A stretch of DNA of 64,000 nucleotides from Nageia nagi (taxonomy: Eukaryota; Pinophyta), in contig JBITNC010000001.1 in assembly GCA_050084985.1 (NCBI GenBank), forward strand, positions 147,436,001-147,500,000, read 5' to 3'. The translations under genes and the position numbers were made by a program. Each line of letters starts with the position of its first letter. The stretch's first letter is position 1. The notes beneath the pieces were generated by a model. The model ran no database searches. It saw only the letters and a list, made by a program, of their open reading frames with translations, and had not been told where the DNA came from. This document shows, one piece after another, positions 10,200 to 20,792 of the stretch.

Positions 10200-12417
10200 T
10201 GGTCTAAAACATTGTCCAATCTATTGATAAGGTGCTTTTCTTATTATTGCACATAATGTTTCAACTCTTCATTTGCTCCATCTTAGATTATTTAGGGAAA
10301 TAATTTCCCTTTGCTTGTGTTGATCTATCTGAAAATCCCATCTTCTTTGATAGCTAGCTAAGGCCTGATTAAATATAGACTGTGTTGTGCTTAGGCATTT
10401 GGTAAGGTAATCATTTAACATTCCTTGGTAATTGTTTAGATCTCTATTAATTTCGGCCATGAAAAGTGATCTTACTTCATTAACATACATAGGTTGTTGT
10501 CTGACCCAAAAATTATCAATCAAATCTTTTTGTGGGATTTGTTCCATTTCATCTCCCCATTGGATTTGATTATATAAAATAGATACAAAAGCTTGTATCT
10601 AGATTTCTCCTACAAACACTGCTAGAAAGAACCTTGTGTTACCTTTAAGAATGAAATCATGAACATACAATTCACATAGAAGGTATCTTTCTTGTTCTGC
10701 TACTTCAAAATATGCCCTAATAAAGTCTACTCCTATGTCTAAGTTATATGGCAATTCTTCCTTGATTCTTTTTACTTGCCATTTCAAAAATTACTCTTTG
10801 AGATACCTGCTATACATAACTAAGGGTTGCTTCAACTAAACAAGCTCATCACATATTCTACATAGATCTTTGACTGCTTGCTTGATGAGTGGAATTTCTT
10901 TGTTATGCTTCTTTAGAGCTCTAATCTCTTGAAGGGTTTTAAAGTTTGAATCTTCCATCCTTTTAATAATTTCTTCTGATTATTGAATAATATTTTTTAG
11001 GTGTTTTATTTCTTCATTCTATTTTGCAACTAAATTAGCTAACTGCTCCCCTACTTGTTCAACATTTTGAATCTATCCAAAGAAATTCTCTTTTTCTCTA
11101 ATTTAATTGCTAATTGTTGAAGCATATTAGGCATTTTTCTTTCCTTAGCTAACATTATTTCTAAGCTAGCATAATCTTGAAGTAATCATAAATTCTGTTC
11201 CTCTAACTTTGTACTCTTGCTAATAAGAATAGAATTTTCACTCACCAATTATGCATTTGCTTGTTCCATGGATCGGAGTTGCTTTTGTAATTTTTGGAGC
11301 TCTGATTCTTCTTCTTGCTCCAATCTTCCAGTACTATCTTCTAGAATTTGAATATCGAATTTTGGAGCTAATTTTGGAGCTAGTTTTGAAGGTTGAATTT
11401 CTTCTGCTATTAGATCCAATTCATCAATAGTAATTGGATGGCCACTATTAGTTCTTTCTGGAGTCCTTTCCACTTGATGTCTTTTCTATGGGGATGAATC
11501 TTTTTCTGAAGACTACTTCTTCCTTAACCTTTTTGATCTTCTCCTAAATACAAGTTGCAATTCTACTTCTTTTGGACTGGAAGGAATGTCCTATTGTGTA
11601 CCTACATTGAAACTTTCCTCTGTTTGAACTATGTTAATATTTTCAATAGAAATAACTGGGACAGTTTCAATGTGAGAGCTTGATGCCTCTCCCATTTCTA
11701 TAGTTCCCATTTTTAAGACATCATGAACGTCAGGGTTTTCTAAGGGGTATTGCCTCTAGAATTCCTCCCATAGTCTACCACCATTATCATTTCTCAAAAT
11801 ATATTCTCTACAGAGCAATGTTATTAAACCATGGTGTTTTAAGGTAGATGATTTGTTATCAATCTTTGCTCTAACTTTTATAGCCATTTTCTATAAATTT
11901 TAGAGTACTAACATAGACAAATTAAAAGAGGTGTAATTGTCATACCTTAAACATGTTAATAGCCTTAAATGGTGCCCCATTAGGGTGGCATATTGCTCTT
12001 CACAAGTAATGTACCCCATTATCCATAGAGTTGGTTTTGCCCATTTTTTAGGTAAGTATTTTGTTTTACCCCTTGAATATGACAAGAGGTTTTGTATACT
12101 TCTGCCTTCTATTCTGTGCTTGGATGAAATTATTCCAACAAATTTGGATAACTATCTCTTTTCAACAAATTTTCTCCAAGCATTGGTAACCCTGTTAATT
12201 CACTAATTGAATTCTTAGTGATTGGTATTGTATGGGATCCTAATGTTATAGAATTTTCCCTAAATCCTTCGAAAAAGTCTAAAACTAGTTGTTCATTATA
12301 TCCTCTAAACTTATCAAAGAATTACAACAAATCAAACTTTTGGAAGATTTCTACATGTTCTGCATCTTTCCTCAATTCCTCTATGCTCTTTGGTTCTTTC
12401 TTGTGTTTCATCCCCAT
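10200..12417 (-). pseudogene. Env-position ORF of Athila-like element (coiled-coil protein)
   Basis: A long degenerate ORF lies downstream of pol, where Athila elements carry their env-like gene. The chosen start is the minus-strand ATG at 12415-12417. The N-terminal part (12417-11900) reads FFDKFRGYNEQLVLDFFEGF, then SHTIPITKNSISELTGLPM, then KKWAKPTLWIMGYI and GHHLRLLTCLRY. It resembles the putative plant transposon-protein domain found in Athila-type ORFs. Next come MAIKVRAKIDNKSSTLKHHG (about 11888) and a charged linker. A heptad-like coiled coil follows at 11370-11050 (LEQEEESELQKLQKQLRSME and onward), then a K-rich C-terminus to about 10200, including 10269-10547. At least one frameshift (near 12125) and many stops are present. 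No signal peptide or convincing transmembrane segment was seen, so calling it an envelope is not supported. Confidence 0.6.
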
Positions 12418-13147
12418 TTTGAATTTGAACACTTTCTAGATCTAAATTCTGGCAAACTGGCTTCTAGAGCTTACTATGATCAATTCCCTTCTGGTGCATG
12501 CATGTAAAAATGACATCTGCAGGTTTCAACTTATTTGTGCATGTCACCTTAAATTGTTTCTATTAATATTAATGATGTGTATCATTAACTTCTCACACAT
12601 TTGATGCACCAAAATGTACAAGTGGTGTCCTTTGCATTTATTTCACTTGATCCAACATTTACTCTTTAGAACACTTATCATGACTTAAATGATTTCATAA
12701 TTATTTAACTATTAATTTAATTATTAAATGCATACCTATCATGTCATATCCTTAGATGCTAGCTGGACTCCAAATCATGCTGATGACAATGACCATGTGA
12801 GAGAAAAGATTCCAGAGTTGATGGTAATTTCGTGCTTTCTGGAGCTAGAGTCAAAATACTTTTTGAAGCTATGCTTGATAGTTTCTGGAGTTGGTTACAA
12901 AATAGTTTCTAGAGCTAGTCATAAAATAGTTTCTAGAGCTAGTTTTTGGAGCTAGTCATAAAATAGTTTCTGGAACTAGCCTAGAATGCTTCTTACTGCT
13001 AGAAGAAAGAGTTTAAACTATCCATTTCCATACATACACTGTTATTCCTTGTGTTTTGTTTTTAAAAGCTGATCAGTTTGATTTGTATGAGGAAGAAGAT
13101 CCTTCCTCAATCAAATCCAAATCTGTTATCCTTAAGTGTTGAATGAA
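12418..13147 (-). other. Spacer between pol and env-position ORF
   Basis: Non-coding by eye. It contains the short tandem array listed separately and may hold the splice or start signals for the downstream ORF, but none can be demonstrated. Confidence 0.5.
12830..12985. repeat. Short internal array related to the LTR minisatellites
   Basis: About four units of GTTTCT(A/G)GAGCTAGTCATAAAATA (~24 bp). The TTTCTGGAGCTA core is the same as in the LTR arrays, although this region lies outside the LTRs. Confidence 0.75.
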
Positions 13148-14302
13148 CTATTCTTTATTCATTGGTAGAATGTAGGGTCGAAGTTGATGCCCATTGACCA
13201 ACATGGTTCTTCTAGACCCATCAATTGGCTGAAGTTGAACAGTTCCATTATTGAAGACTTGCAAGATGTTGTAAGGTCCAAGCCACCTTGTCTGTAATTT
13301 TTCCATGAAATCTTGGTATTTTGAAGCAGACAAGAGAACCTAATTCCCTGGGTTGAACTGTACATTCTTCAAATTCTTATCATGCCATATCTTTCTTTGC
13401 TACTAAATAATTTCAGTTTGATGTAAAGCTTCCATCCTATACTCATCTAATGTACTTAATTGGATCAATCTATCTCTTTGGGCCTCATTCAAATCAATCT
13501 CCACTTCTAAAGCTATTCTAAGAGTCTGAATTTCAAACTCTATTGGTAAGAGTGGTTTCTTTCCATATACTAATTCATAAGGTGAAAGTCCTATTATGGA
13601 CTTCCATGTGATATTATAAGCCCATACAACTTTAGGGAGTCTATTTGCCCAATCCTTCCTATGTGAAGCAACGGTTTTAGTTAAGATCCTTTCTAATTCT
13701 CTATTAGTGACTTCTACTTGACCATTGGTTTGTGGGTGATATGGGGAAGCCTTCTTATGTGTAATCTGATAGTGATCAACAAAATGCTTTATCATGTGAG
13801 ATATAAATTGAGGTCCTTGATCTGATACTAAAAATTTTGGAGTTCCAAACCTCTACATAATGTTTGTATATACAAAATCTGCTACTTTATCTTCCCTTGC
13901 TTGCATAAGTGCACATACTTCTACCCATTTAGTAGTGTAATCTGTACAAACCAGAATATGCTTCTTACCTCATGAGGGTGGACTGATTGGTCCCATAAAG
14001 TCTATTCCCCATTATTTGAATGGTTCAATTACAACTTGGGGATGAAGTGGCATTTGAGTTGTCACAGTAGGCCTGACCATTCTTTGACATTGATCACACT
14101 AACCCACATATTTCTTCACATCTTTATGCATAGATAACCAATAGTATCTAGCATCTAATACCTTTTGAATTATCCTCTTGGCAAGATAATGTCCTCCTGA
14201 GGGTTCATCATGACAAGCTCTGAAAACATCAAAGACTTCATCTATTCTAAGACATTTTCGAAGAATATGATCAAGACCACATTTAAACAACATTCCATTC
14301 AC
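13148..14302 (-). pseudogene. Integrase of Athila-like element
   Basis: Integrase inserts element cDNA into host DNA. In order: an HHCC zinc-binding region (14302-14060) with RACHDEPSGGHYLAKR, WLSMHKDVKKYV and CDQCQRM; a DDE core with GIDFMGP, CTDYTTKWVEV, LVSDQGPQF and HPQTNGQVEVTNRELERIL, so both aspartates and the glutamate are visible; and a C-terminal GPY/F-like module (13333-13148), LQTRWLGPYNILQVFNNGTV with VNGHQLRPYI, ending in TAG. The frame is broken only by in-frame stops (for example after KKYVG, after PFK, after SPPS and after TNIM). It joins the RNase H region upstream as part of one pol polyprotein. The catalytic residues are kept, but the gene is dead by nonsense mutation. Confidence 0.9.
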
Positions 14303-14341
14303 CCATTTATATGATGCACTTTATTTTATCAGACCCTTTTT

Positions 14342-15169
14342 CTATTTTGGAGAGTAATGTGGAGGAGTTTTACCTATGACAATATAGTTTGCTATATCAA
14401 CAAACCAAGGAGATTGTACTAAGATAGCAAAAAGTTTTTCATCTGGAAAAGAATCCTCCACAAGATCATCAGTTCTATCCATAATCAATCTAGATAAGAA
14501 GTCTACCACCACATTATCTTTACCAAGTTTATCAACAATTGTAACATTGAATTCTTGCAAAAGTAATAACCATCTGATTATCCTTCCACTTACTAGTAGC
14601 TTGTTCATTAGATATTTAATTATAGCATGGTCAGTGTGTACAAACACTTGATATCCAGTAATATAATGTCTAAACTTATTTATGGCATATACTGCTACCA
14701 AAAATTCTTTTTCTATGGTAGTGTAATTTCTTTCAGCTCCTACCAAATTCTTGCTAATATAGTAAATGGCATAGTGAGACTTATTTTATTCCTCTTATCC
14801 CAAAACTACTCCAATAGCATAATTGGAGGCATCAGTATGGATGTGGAAAGGAAGGCTCCAATTTGGTCCTCTCAAAACTGGAGTTGTCATCAATTTATTT
14901 TTGATAGATTCAAAAGCTACTTCATAATCAGTTATCCATTCAAAATCTATGTCCTTATGCAGTAATGCAAAGAGAGGAGCTACAATCTTACTAAAATTTT
15001 GAATAAATCTTTTGTAATAACCAACATGTCCTAGAAAGCTTCTAACATCTATCTGAGTTTTTGGAACTAGAAGTTGTTTAAGATTACCACTTTCTTTGGA
15101 TCTATACAAATTCCTTGAGGTGATATATGGTGTCCCAGTATAATTTCCTCTTATACCATCATAAAACAT
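14342..15169 (-). pseudogene. RNase H of Athila-like element
   Basis: RNase H degrades the RNA strand during reverse transcription. The N-terminal connector (15169-14795) has FLGHVGYYKRFIQNFSKIVA and FHIHTDASNYAIGVVLG, which is the standard thumb-to-RNase H transition with the first catalytic Asp. The main part (14746-14342) has YTTIEKEFLVAVYAINKFRH, then VFVHTDHAIIKYL, then GRIIRWLLLLQEFNVTI, KLGKDNVVVDFLSRL. Residues in the TD and DFLSRL positions are present. Stops and a probable frameshift separate the two parts. Confidence 0.88.
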
Positions 15170-15975
15170 TTCTCAAAACTGAGGGATAAATTATGTTCTT
15201 CACATATTACCAACACTTTTTATAGATTTTTCAATGCTTCTTTAAATGTGTTGCCATAGATTGTGAAGTCATCCATATAAACTTCCACACAATCATTAGT
15301 CAAATCTAAAAATATGGTAAGAATAACTCTTTAAAAAGTTGCAGGTGCATTACATAACCCAAAAGGTAGAACTTTATAAGCAAACATTTCCCATGGACAA
15401 GTAAAAGTGGTTTTCTCTTGATCTTCTATTGCAATCTTTATCTGATTATAACCACTAAACCCATCCAGAAATGAAAAGTACTTCTTCCCAGCCAAAATAT
15501 CCAACACCTGGTCTATAAATGGTAAGGGAAAATGATCCTTGTGAGTGGTTTTATTCAAGGCTCTATAGTCTACATAGACTCTCCACTTTCCATTTTTCTT
15601 TGGTACCAACACTAGAGGTGAAACCCATCTACTATCAGAAATAGGATATATAAAATCTACTTTTAACAACTTTTTTATTTTTGTTTTCATAATATCTTGA
15701 AGAGCTAGGTTTATTCTCCTAGGAGGTTGGTTTATAGGCTTAGAATCATCTGTATAAATATGATGAGTACAAATGTCAGGATGAATACCTTTCATGTCTA
15801 AGTAGTCCCAAGTAAATGCTCTTGTGTGAGCTCTCAGCATTTTGATTGTGTCTTCTTCTTCTTGTGAAGTTAGCCAGCTACTTATGTTGAGTGCTTTTCT
15901 AGGCAAGATTTGAACTGATTTCATTTCTGGTGCAATTAAATTGTTCTGATCTAGAAGTTGAGCTAATGAATTCAA
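15170..15975 (-). pseudogene. Reverse transcriptase of Athila-like element
   Basis: RNA-dependent DNA polymerase. Reading from 15975: KIKKLLKVDFIYPISDSRWV, LVLVPKKNGKWRVYVDYRAL, NKTTHKDHFPLPFIDQVLD, KYFSFLDGFSGYNQIKIAIE, FTCPWEMFAYKVLPFGLCNA, then PATF and an in-frame TAA at 15331-15333. The same frame continues past that stop to the catalytic YMDD box at 15268-15279 (VYMDDFTIYGNTF), then CEEHNLSLSFEKC. All polymerase motifs are therefore present. The stops are TAA or TAG, several at positions where this family has Gln. Athila RTs usually have extra residues after the PKK motif that are absent here. Confidence 0.93.
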
Positions 15976-16379
15976 AGGATAATGATGTGGGAATAATGAA
16001 TGAAATACTTTATCCTTTCTCTAAAAGCTTCTCCTTTTGGTATAATATGGGTAAGTGGACATCTAAATACTGACAAAAAGTGAGTCTGACCATCAATTGG
16101 TATGTTAAAGAAATCTTGAAAACTTACCAATGATGAAGTTTGGTCTTCTTCTTTTAGCTCTCCCATTTGTTGTTCACAACTTATTTCCTCAAGACTTTCT
16201 TCCAGTTCTTACACATGTTCCTAAATTGCAATTGTGGCCAAAGCTGCAAATTTTTTAGCTCCATCAGGTTCAGGTTCATCAATCCATAACTGTCTTTGGT
16301 ACTCAAGAGTAGGTTGAGTAGGAGGATATAAAGAGATAGTTTTCATATGTCATACATCAAAAATTGTCATATCTCTAAA

Positions 16380-16690
16380 TATACAATTGATAAATGCTGC
16401 TGCAATTGCTAACCATGGTCTACCTAAGATTATAGGATATCCATTATTTCCTTTTATCTTTAATACAAAAAAATCTGCTGGATATTACCATGAACCAATA
16501 GTGATTTGTACATCATCAATTACTCCTTCTAGTGTAGCTGTAGACTGATCTACTAATTGTAAAATTATTGTTGTTGTTCTGATATCTGATAATGATAATT
16601 CCTCTATTAAGTCTATAGTTATAACATTAATTGCTACTCCCAAGTCAATCAATACATTGGAATTTTGGTTCCTTTAATATATACTATGAT
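16380..16690 (-). pseudogene. Aspartic protease of Athila-like element
   Basis: The retropepsin that matures Gag-Pol. The minus strand reads NVLIDLGVAINVITIDLIEE, where DLG is in the place of the usual D-S/T-G, a variant also known in Athila proteases. Further on comes GYPIILGRPWLAIAAAFIN, the conserved second (ILGR) block. Between them lies an in-frame TAA near 16490, and a TGA follows the domain near 16350. A linker with an acidic segment (EPEPDGAKKFAALATIAI and ELEESLEEISCEQQ) joins it to RT, and the open part 15972-16166 belongs to this linker. Confidence 0.8.
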
Positions 16691-17214
16691 AATTGGAGTA
16701 CCAGAATCTCCATACTTGGGATTAATTATCTTACTAGATAGTAGTTTAGCTACCTTACCATCTACATGAATGGTTTCTAGATAAATTTTCCTCTTTCTCC
16801 CTCCTTTTCTAATGCATAACTCTTTCACAAGCTTGTTTAATTCTGAACTGCTTGAATTGCTTGTAACACTGGAATGGATATATTAAGCTTTTTTAATTCT
16901 CTAAGTAATTTTGACTCTTTTTCAATTGGTTTGATTACTAACCTTTTTGGATATGGATTCTATTCTTCCTTTTGCTTCTACACCACTTTTTGGGCTGGAC
17001 TTTCAATAGTGTGTTCAGATTCTTCATTATTTACCTCTATGATTACAAATGGATCCAAATCTATTATTTTTACTGGTGGAGCAGATTCTCTTATCTTCCT
17101 TCCAGATCTTAGTTGAATCTCATCACATTGTATGGCATTAATTGAGGCAGTATCATTTTGATCAATTTGATAAGTGACTTGCCTATTGTTGGGATTTGAA
17201 ATAGGTTGAGCTGG

Positions 17215-19045
17215 AAGTGTAGGCTATTTTGGTGGTATTTGGCCTTGACTTATTTGAGCTGGTCCTGGTAATAATGCTTATTATTATTGAGTATTCTGAC
17301 TCTATTTTCTTTGTTGATTTCCCTAGTTCCAACCAAATTGATTTCCTTGATTACAACTTGGCTAATTTCCTTGATTCCAATTTGGCTGACTTCCTTGATT
17401 CCAATTGGATTGATTCCAACTAGAGTGATTATTCCATGGTCCTCCCCACTGTTGATTTTGATCAGATTGTGTCCAATCCTAATTTGACATCCATGGAGGA
17501 TATGGCATCATATTGGGTGGAAACTGCATATTCCACCAAGGTTGAAAAGAAGGCCTTGTGGAGCCTTGAAAATTGTTGTTTCCTCTTGGTGCAACATAGC
17601 TTGCATCTCCTGTCATACTTGCCAATGACATTTGGGCTACTGTTAAACATTCATAGTCATCTATCTTATGATTTTGCTGACATAATCCACATATTTCTAT
17701 CTTGTTGAGAGGACATTCATGAAGTGCATGCTTCTTCTTACACCTTGGACAATAGATAACTAATGAGTCTTGAGAGTCTTATGGATCTTTTGCTTTAGCT
17801 ACCTTATTTTTTGCTCCCTTTAATTGGTTCAACTCCAACAAAATGTCAATTTTGAAATTGGCCAATTCCTCAATAAGTTCACTAACTGCCCCATTCTTAG
17901 TATGAAGTTTCATCTTGCGAGTAGGAGTTCTGGTCCTTGAGTAATTTGTGCACAATTCAATGATCTCATCCAAATCTAATGTATAGATATTTCCTCTTCC
18001 CATTAGATTCAAAACATCAAGGGATGATTCGAACAATCCTTTTAGAAATATTGTCTTAACAAAATTAGGATCAAGGTTAGTTCCTACCCTTTTTTGTACA
18101 AAAAGGAACCAATCCAAATAATCCTCCAAGCTTTTTATTTCTTCTTACTTGATTCTAAATAGCTCATCTTTCCTGTCCTTGACTCTGCAATACTCTTGAT
18201 ACTTCTCCAGAAATAATTTTTCCATTTCTACCCAAGTGGTGATAGAATCTGGTGGAAGTCCCATGAACCATCTCATTGCATTATCCTTCAAGGTAGAAGG
18301 AAAGAGTTTAAACTTTTTATTATCTAATTCATAATCATATGTATTACATATGATTTTAAATTCAAATAAGAACTGATCAGGATCCTCATTTGGAAGACCT
18401 CTAAAGTTGGGTAACACTAATGGTGAAATATTCTTCATTGGGGCATCAACTCCTAGAGCAAGTAGGATGGGAAAAGAGAAGGTCCTATTTGGATTTTGTG
18501 GATTTGCTCCTCCTCCACCACTACCTCTAGTAGCATTAGTACTACCTGTACCTCTTTACATAGTATATAATGGATTGATAAAAGTTGCAAAAATTCCAAA
18601 AGGTCTTTTTGCTTCTTTCCTTTCAGCTTCAGAATCTGTATCACTTGAAGGAATCTGGATGTGCAATGGTGAAGAAACTTTAGAAAATATTACAAATCTT
18701 CTTGGTTTTGGATTGCTAAAAATAGATTCCTATACTTGAATTTCTAAAACACCAACTTTTGTAGATTATTCAAGTGCTTTATCTTCAATTAATTCTTCTT
18801 CAAGATGTCTAGGATCTTGTTCTTTTGATGATTGTGATTGTGAATTTTCTTCAGTTTCAACTGATAAAGATTACTCAACAACACTAGGACTTTCCCCAAC
18901 AATTTTAGCTTGTTGTGATGAGGTAGCTCTACCTAAATCAATAGGTCTTCTTTGGGGGTGTTCTTACTGGAGTGTGACCTCTACTTCTACTACTCCTACC
19001 TCTACTACTAATAAATTCCCCCCTCTCGTGTCTAGGTCTATTCAT
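17215..19045 (-). pseudogene. Gag of Athila-like element
   Basis: Structural nucleocapsid protein. The start chosen is the ATG at 19043-19045, about 180 bp after the PBS. The N-terminus is Arg/Ser-rich (MNRPRHERGEFISSRGRS). A Gly/Asn/Thr-rich linker follows. The Gag core begins near 18438 with PLVLPNFRGLPNEDPDQFLF, FKLFPSTLKDNAMRWFMGLP and SITTWVEMEKLFLEKYQEY, the Retrotrans_gag signature. One TAA at 18145-18147 interrupts the core and the same frame continues to 17779. Two zinc knuckles follow at about 17750-17655, CPRCKKKHALHEC (CX2CX3HX4C) and CGLCQQNHKIDDYEC (CX2CX3HX6C). The C-terminus is a W/N/Q/G-rich repetitive tail (about 17455-17330, NWNQG-type repeats). Stops are scattered, but the register is largely kept. 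Confidence 0.88.
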
Positions 19046-19222
19046 TCATTCTAAATAATCAACTTTGAAAACAAATATAAGTAAGTTCAAAATAGTTTGA
19101 CCAAAGAACTCTTGTATGGCTGCTACTCAAGACCACTCAAAGATCCCCTTTGAGGAAACATGGCTGGTACTGGTAGGAGTCCTACTACAAGAATTATTAT
19201 CCCTAGTCCTAACTAACACCTT

Positions 19223-19239
19223 CCCTAATAATGGTGCCA
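19223..19239 (-). other. Primer-binding site of Athila-like element
   Basis: The minus strand reads TGGCACCATTATTAGGG, four bases (TTTT) after the 5' LTR. Compared with the tRNA-Asp-type site known from Athila elements, all changes are C-to-T or G-to-A. Confidence 0.75.
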
Positions 19240-19243
19240 AAAA

Positions 19244-20792
19244 TGATGAGGAATCAATTCATCATTTAATTTTGTCAATCCTGAGTTGGTGTACAAGGCT
19301 ATATGCAGTTGAGGACTCTATTTTATCCCTTATTTTACTTGAAAAATTCAAATTGCAATCACACAACAATGCTAAATTCAAACTTGTAAGAATTAAACTA
19401 GAAAGATAAAGTTGAAGGAAATGAAGTTAAACACTCACACTAAGTTGATATCAAATACTTACAGAAAACTAGAAATTGACATGAAAATAAATAAGAGACC
19501 TCTACCAGTAGGAGTTGGCCCCCTCTTCCCAATAGAGACTCACAATTAAACATAATGTTGAAGAACTATCACACCTTTTTACTACTTTTCCAAATGAACT
19601 GATACAATTTGATTCCAAAAGCTAGTCCTCCTCTCCCCCTTTCTATCACAAAGTCTCTTATTTATTCTAATAGGCTCATTAATGCTTTTTAACTAAACAT
19701 TCTAAATATATCCGACTCGACCTATTCATTTGGGTCATATAATCTATCTTATCCTACACTGTTTGCTAATATTCTGGAGATAATTCTGCAAAGATCAAGT
19801 CTAGAATAGAATTAGTTACTTTGTTCTTAAGACTAGTTCCAAATTGGAATAAGTCTACTTGACTTCTTCTTTGGCTCCTCTAGTTTCTCTAATTGATCCA
19901 TGTTTCTTCTCTTTCTTTGATGTAGCTATCATCTTAGCTTTATGCATCTAATTCTTCTATATTTTTGGAACTATAAGTCAGGAGCCTTTCTAGAGCTACA
20001 TTTCAGGAACCTTTCTGGAGCTATATTTTAGGAGCCTTTCTAGAGCTACATTTCAGGAACCTTTCTAGAGCTACATTTTAGGAACCTTTCTAGAGCTACA
20101 TTTTAGGAGCCTTTCTGGAGCTACATTTTAGGAACCTTTCTGGAGCTACATTTTAGGAACCTTTCCAGAGTTATAATTCAGTAGCCTTTTTGGAGCTACA
20201 TTTTAGGAACCTTTCTAGAGCTACATTTCAAGAGCCTTTTTGGAGCTACATTTTAGGAACCTTTCTAGAGCTACATTTTAGGAACCTTTCTGGAGCTATA
20301 ATTTAGGAGCCTTTCTGGAGCCATGTTTTCTAAAATTGAGCCTAGAAATAATTTCTAGAGCCAAACTTAAGTCACTTTATGGTGCTAGACTTAAGTCAAT
20401 TTTTAGAGCTAGATTTAAGTCACTTTCTGGTGCTAGACTTAACTCACTTTTTGGTGCTAAACTTGAGTCAGTTTTTAGAGCTAGACTTAAGTCACTTTCT
20501 AGAGCTCTCAATCAGATTACTCTAGAGCTAGAAACTTAATACTTACAACCATTATTCTTATGAGGAATCAAAATATGTGCTCAATAAATATTATTCAAAT
20601 ATAAATAGTAATTTTTCATGCATCAAAATTACAAATAACACTAATAAATGAAAGATCAAACAAATATGCATTCAACATTAAATTAGACAGTTTATAACAA
20701 TTGGTAATATCATTCAAGGCATAATAGTGTTCCAAATATGCTTAAAACATTAAATAAATGCATCAAAAATGAGACCATTTTGAGTCTCATCA
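19244..20792 (-). repeat. 5' LTR of Athila-like element
   Basis: 1549 bp, partner of 8284-9834. It contains the 25-bp array at 19964-20315 (~14 units) and the 24-bp array at 20358-20510 (~6 units). The plus-strand open frame 20336-20539 is an artefact of the latter. Confidence 0.95.

Larger units (their letters stand above)
8284..20792 (-). mobile_element. Complete but inactive Ty3/gypsy element, Athila/Tat group
   Basis: The element is 12.5 kb and minus-oriented. LTRs of 1551 and 1549 bp begin TGATGAG and end CTCATCA. The flanks AATAT (8279-8283) and AACAT (20793-20797) are a target duplication with one C/T change. The PBS at 19223-19239 reads TGGCACCATTATTAGGG. Every difference from the TGGCGCC-GTTGCCGGGG site (tRNA-Asp type) that I recall for Athila elements is a transition. 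The order on the minus strand is gag, protease, RT, RNase H, integrase with a GPY/F-like end, then a 2.3-kb extra ORF before the PPT. This gene order, the RT wording (FIYPISDSRWVSP, FLDGFSGYNQI) and the env-position ORF place it in the Ogre/Tat/Athila clade, closest to Athila by eye. All ORFs contain nonsense codons. Confidence 0.93.

Noticed and set aside
10200-12417. A retroviral envelope gene in the Athila-like element
   Set aside because: Only the position suggests it. The readable sequence lacks signal peptide and membrane anchor, so the neutral name env-position ORF is used.
12289-12507. Plus-strand 72-codon frame near 12.3 kb
   Set aside because: Lies opposite the env-position ORF, whose minus-strand reading has domain-like sequence.
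14627-14965. Plus-strand 112-codon open frame
   Set aside because: Antisense shadow of the Athila-like RNase H region.
18407-18739. Plus-strand 110-codon open frame
   Set aside because: Antisense to the Gag linker and core; its Pro/Gly run is the reverse of the Gly-rich gag linker.
20336-20539. Plus-strand 67-codon open frame rich in Arg/Leu/Ser
   Set aside because: It is simply the 24-bp LTR minisatellite read in frame (24 is a multiple of three), not a gene.
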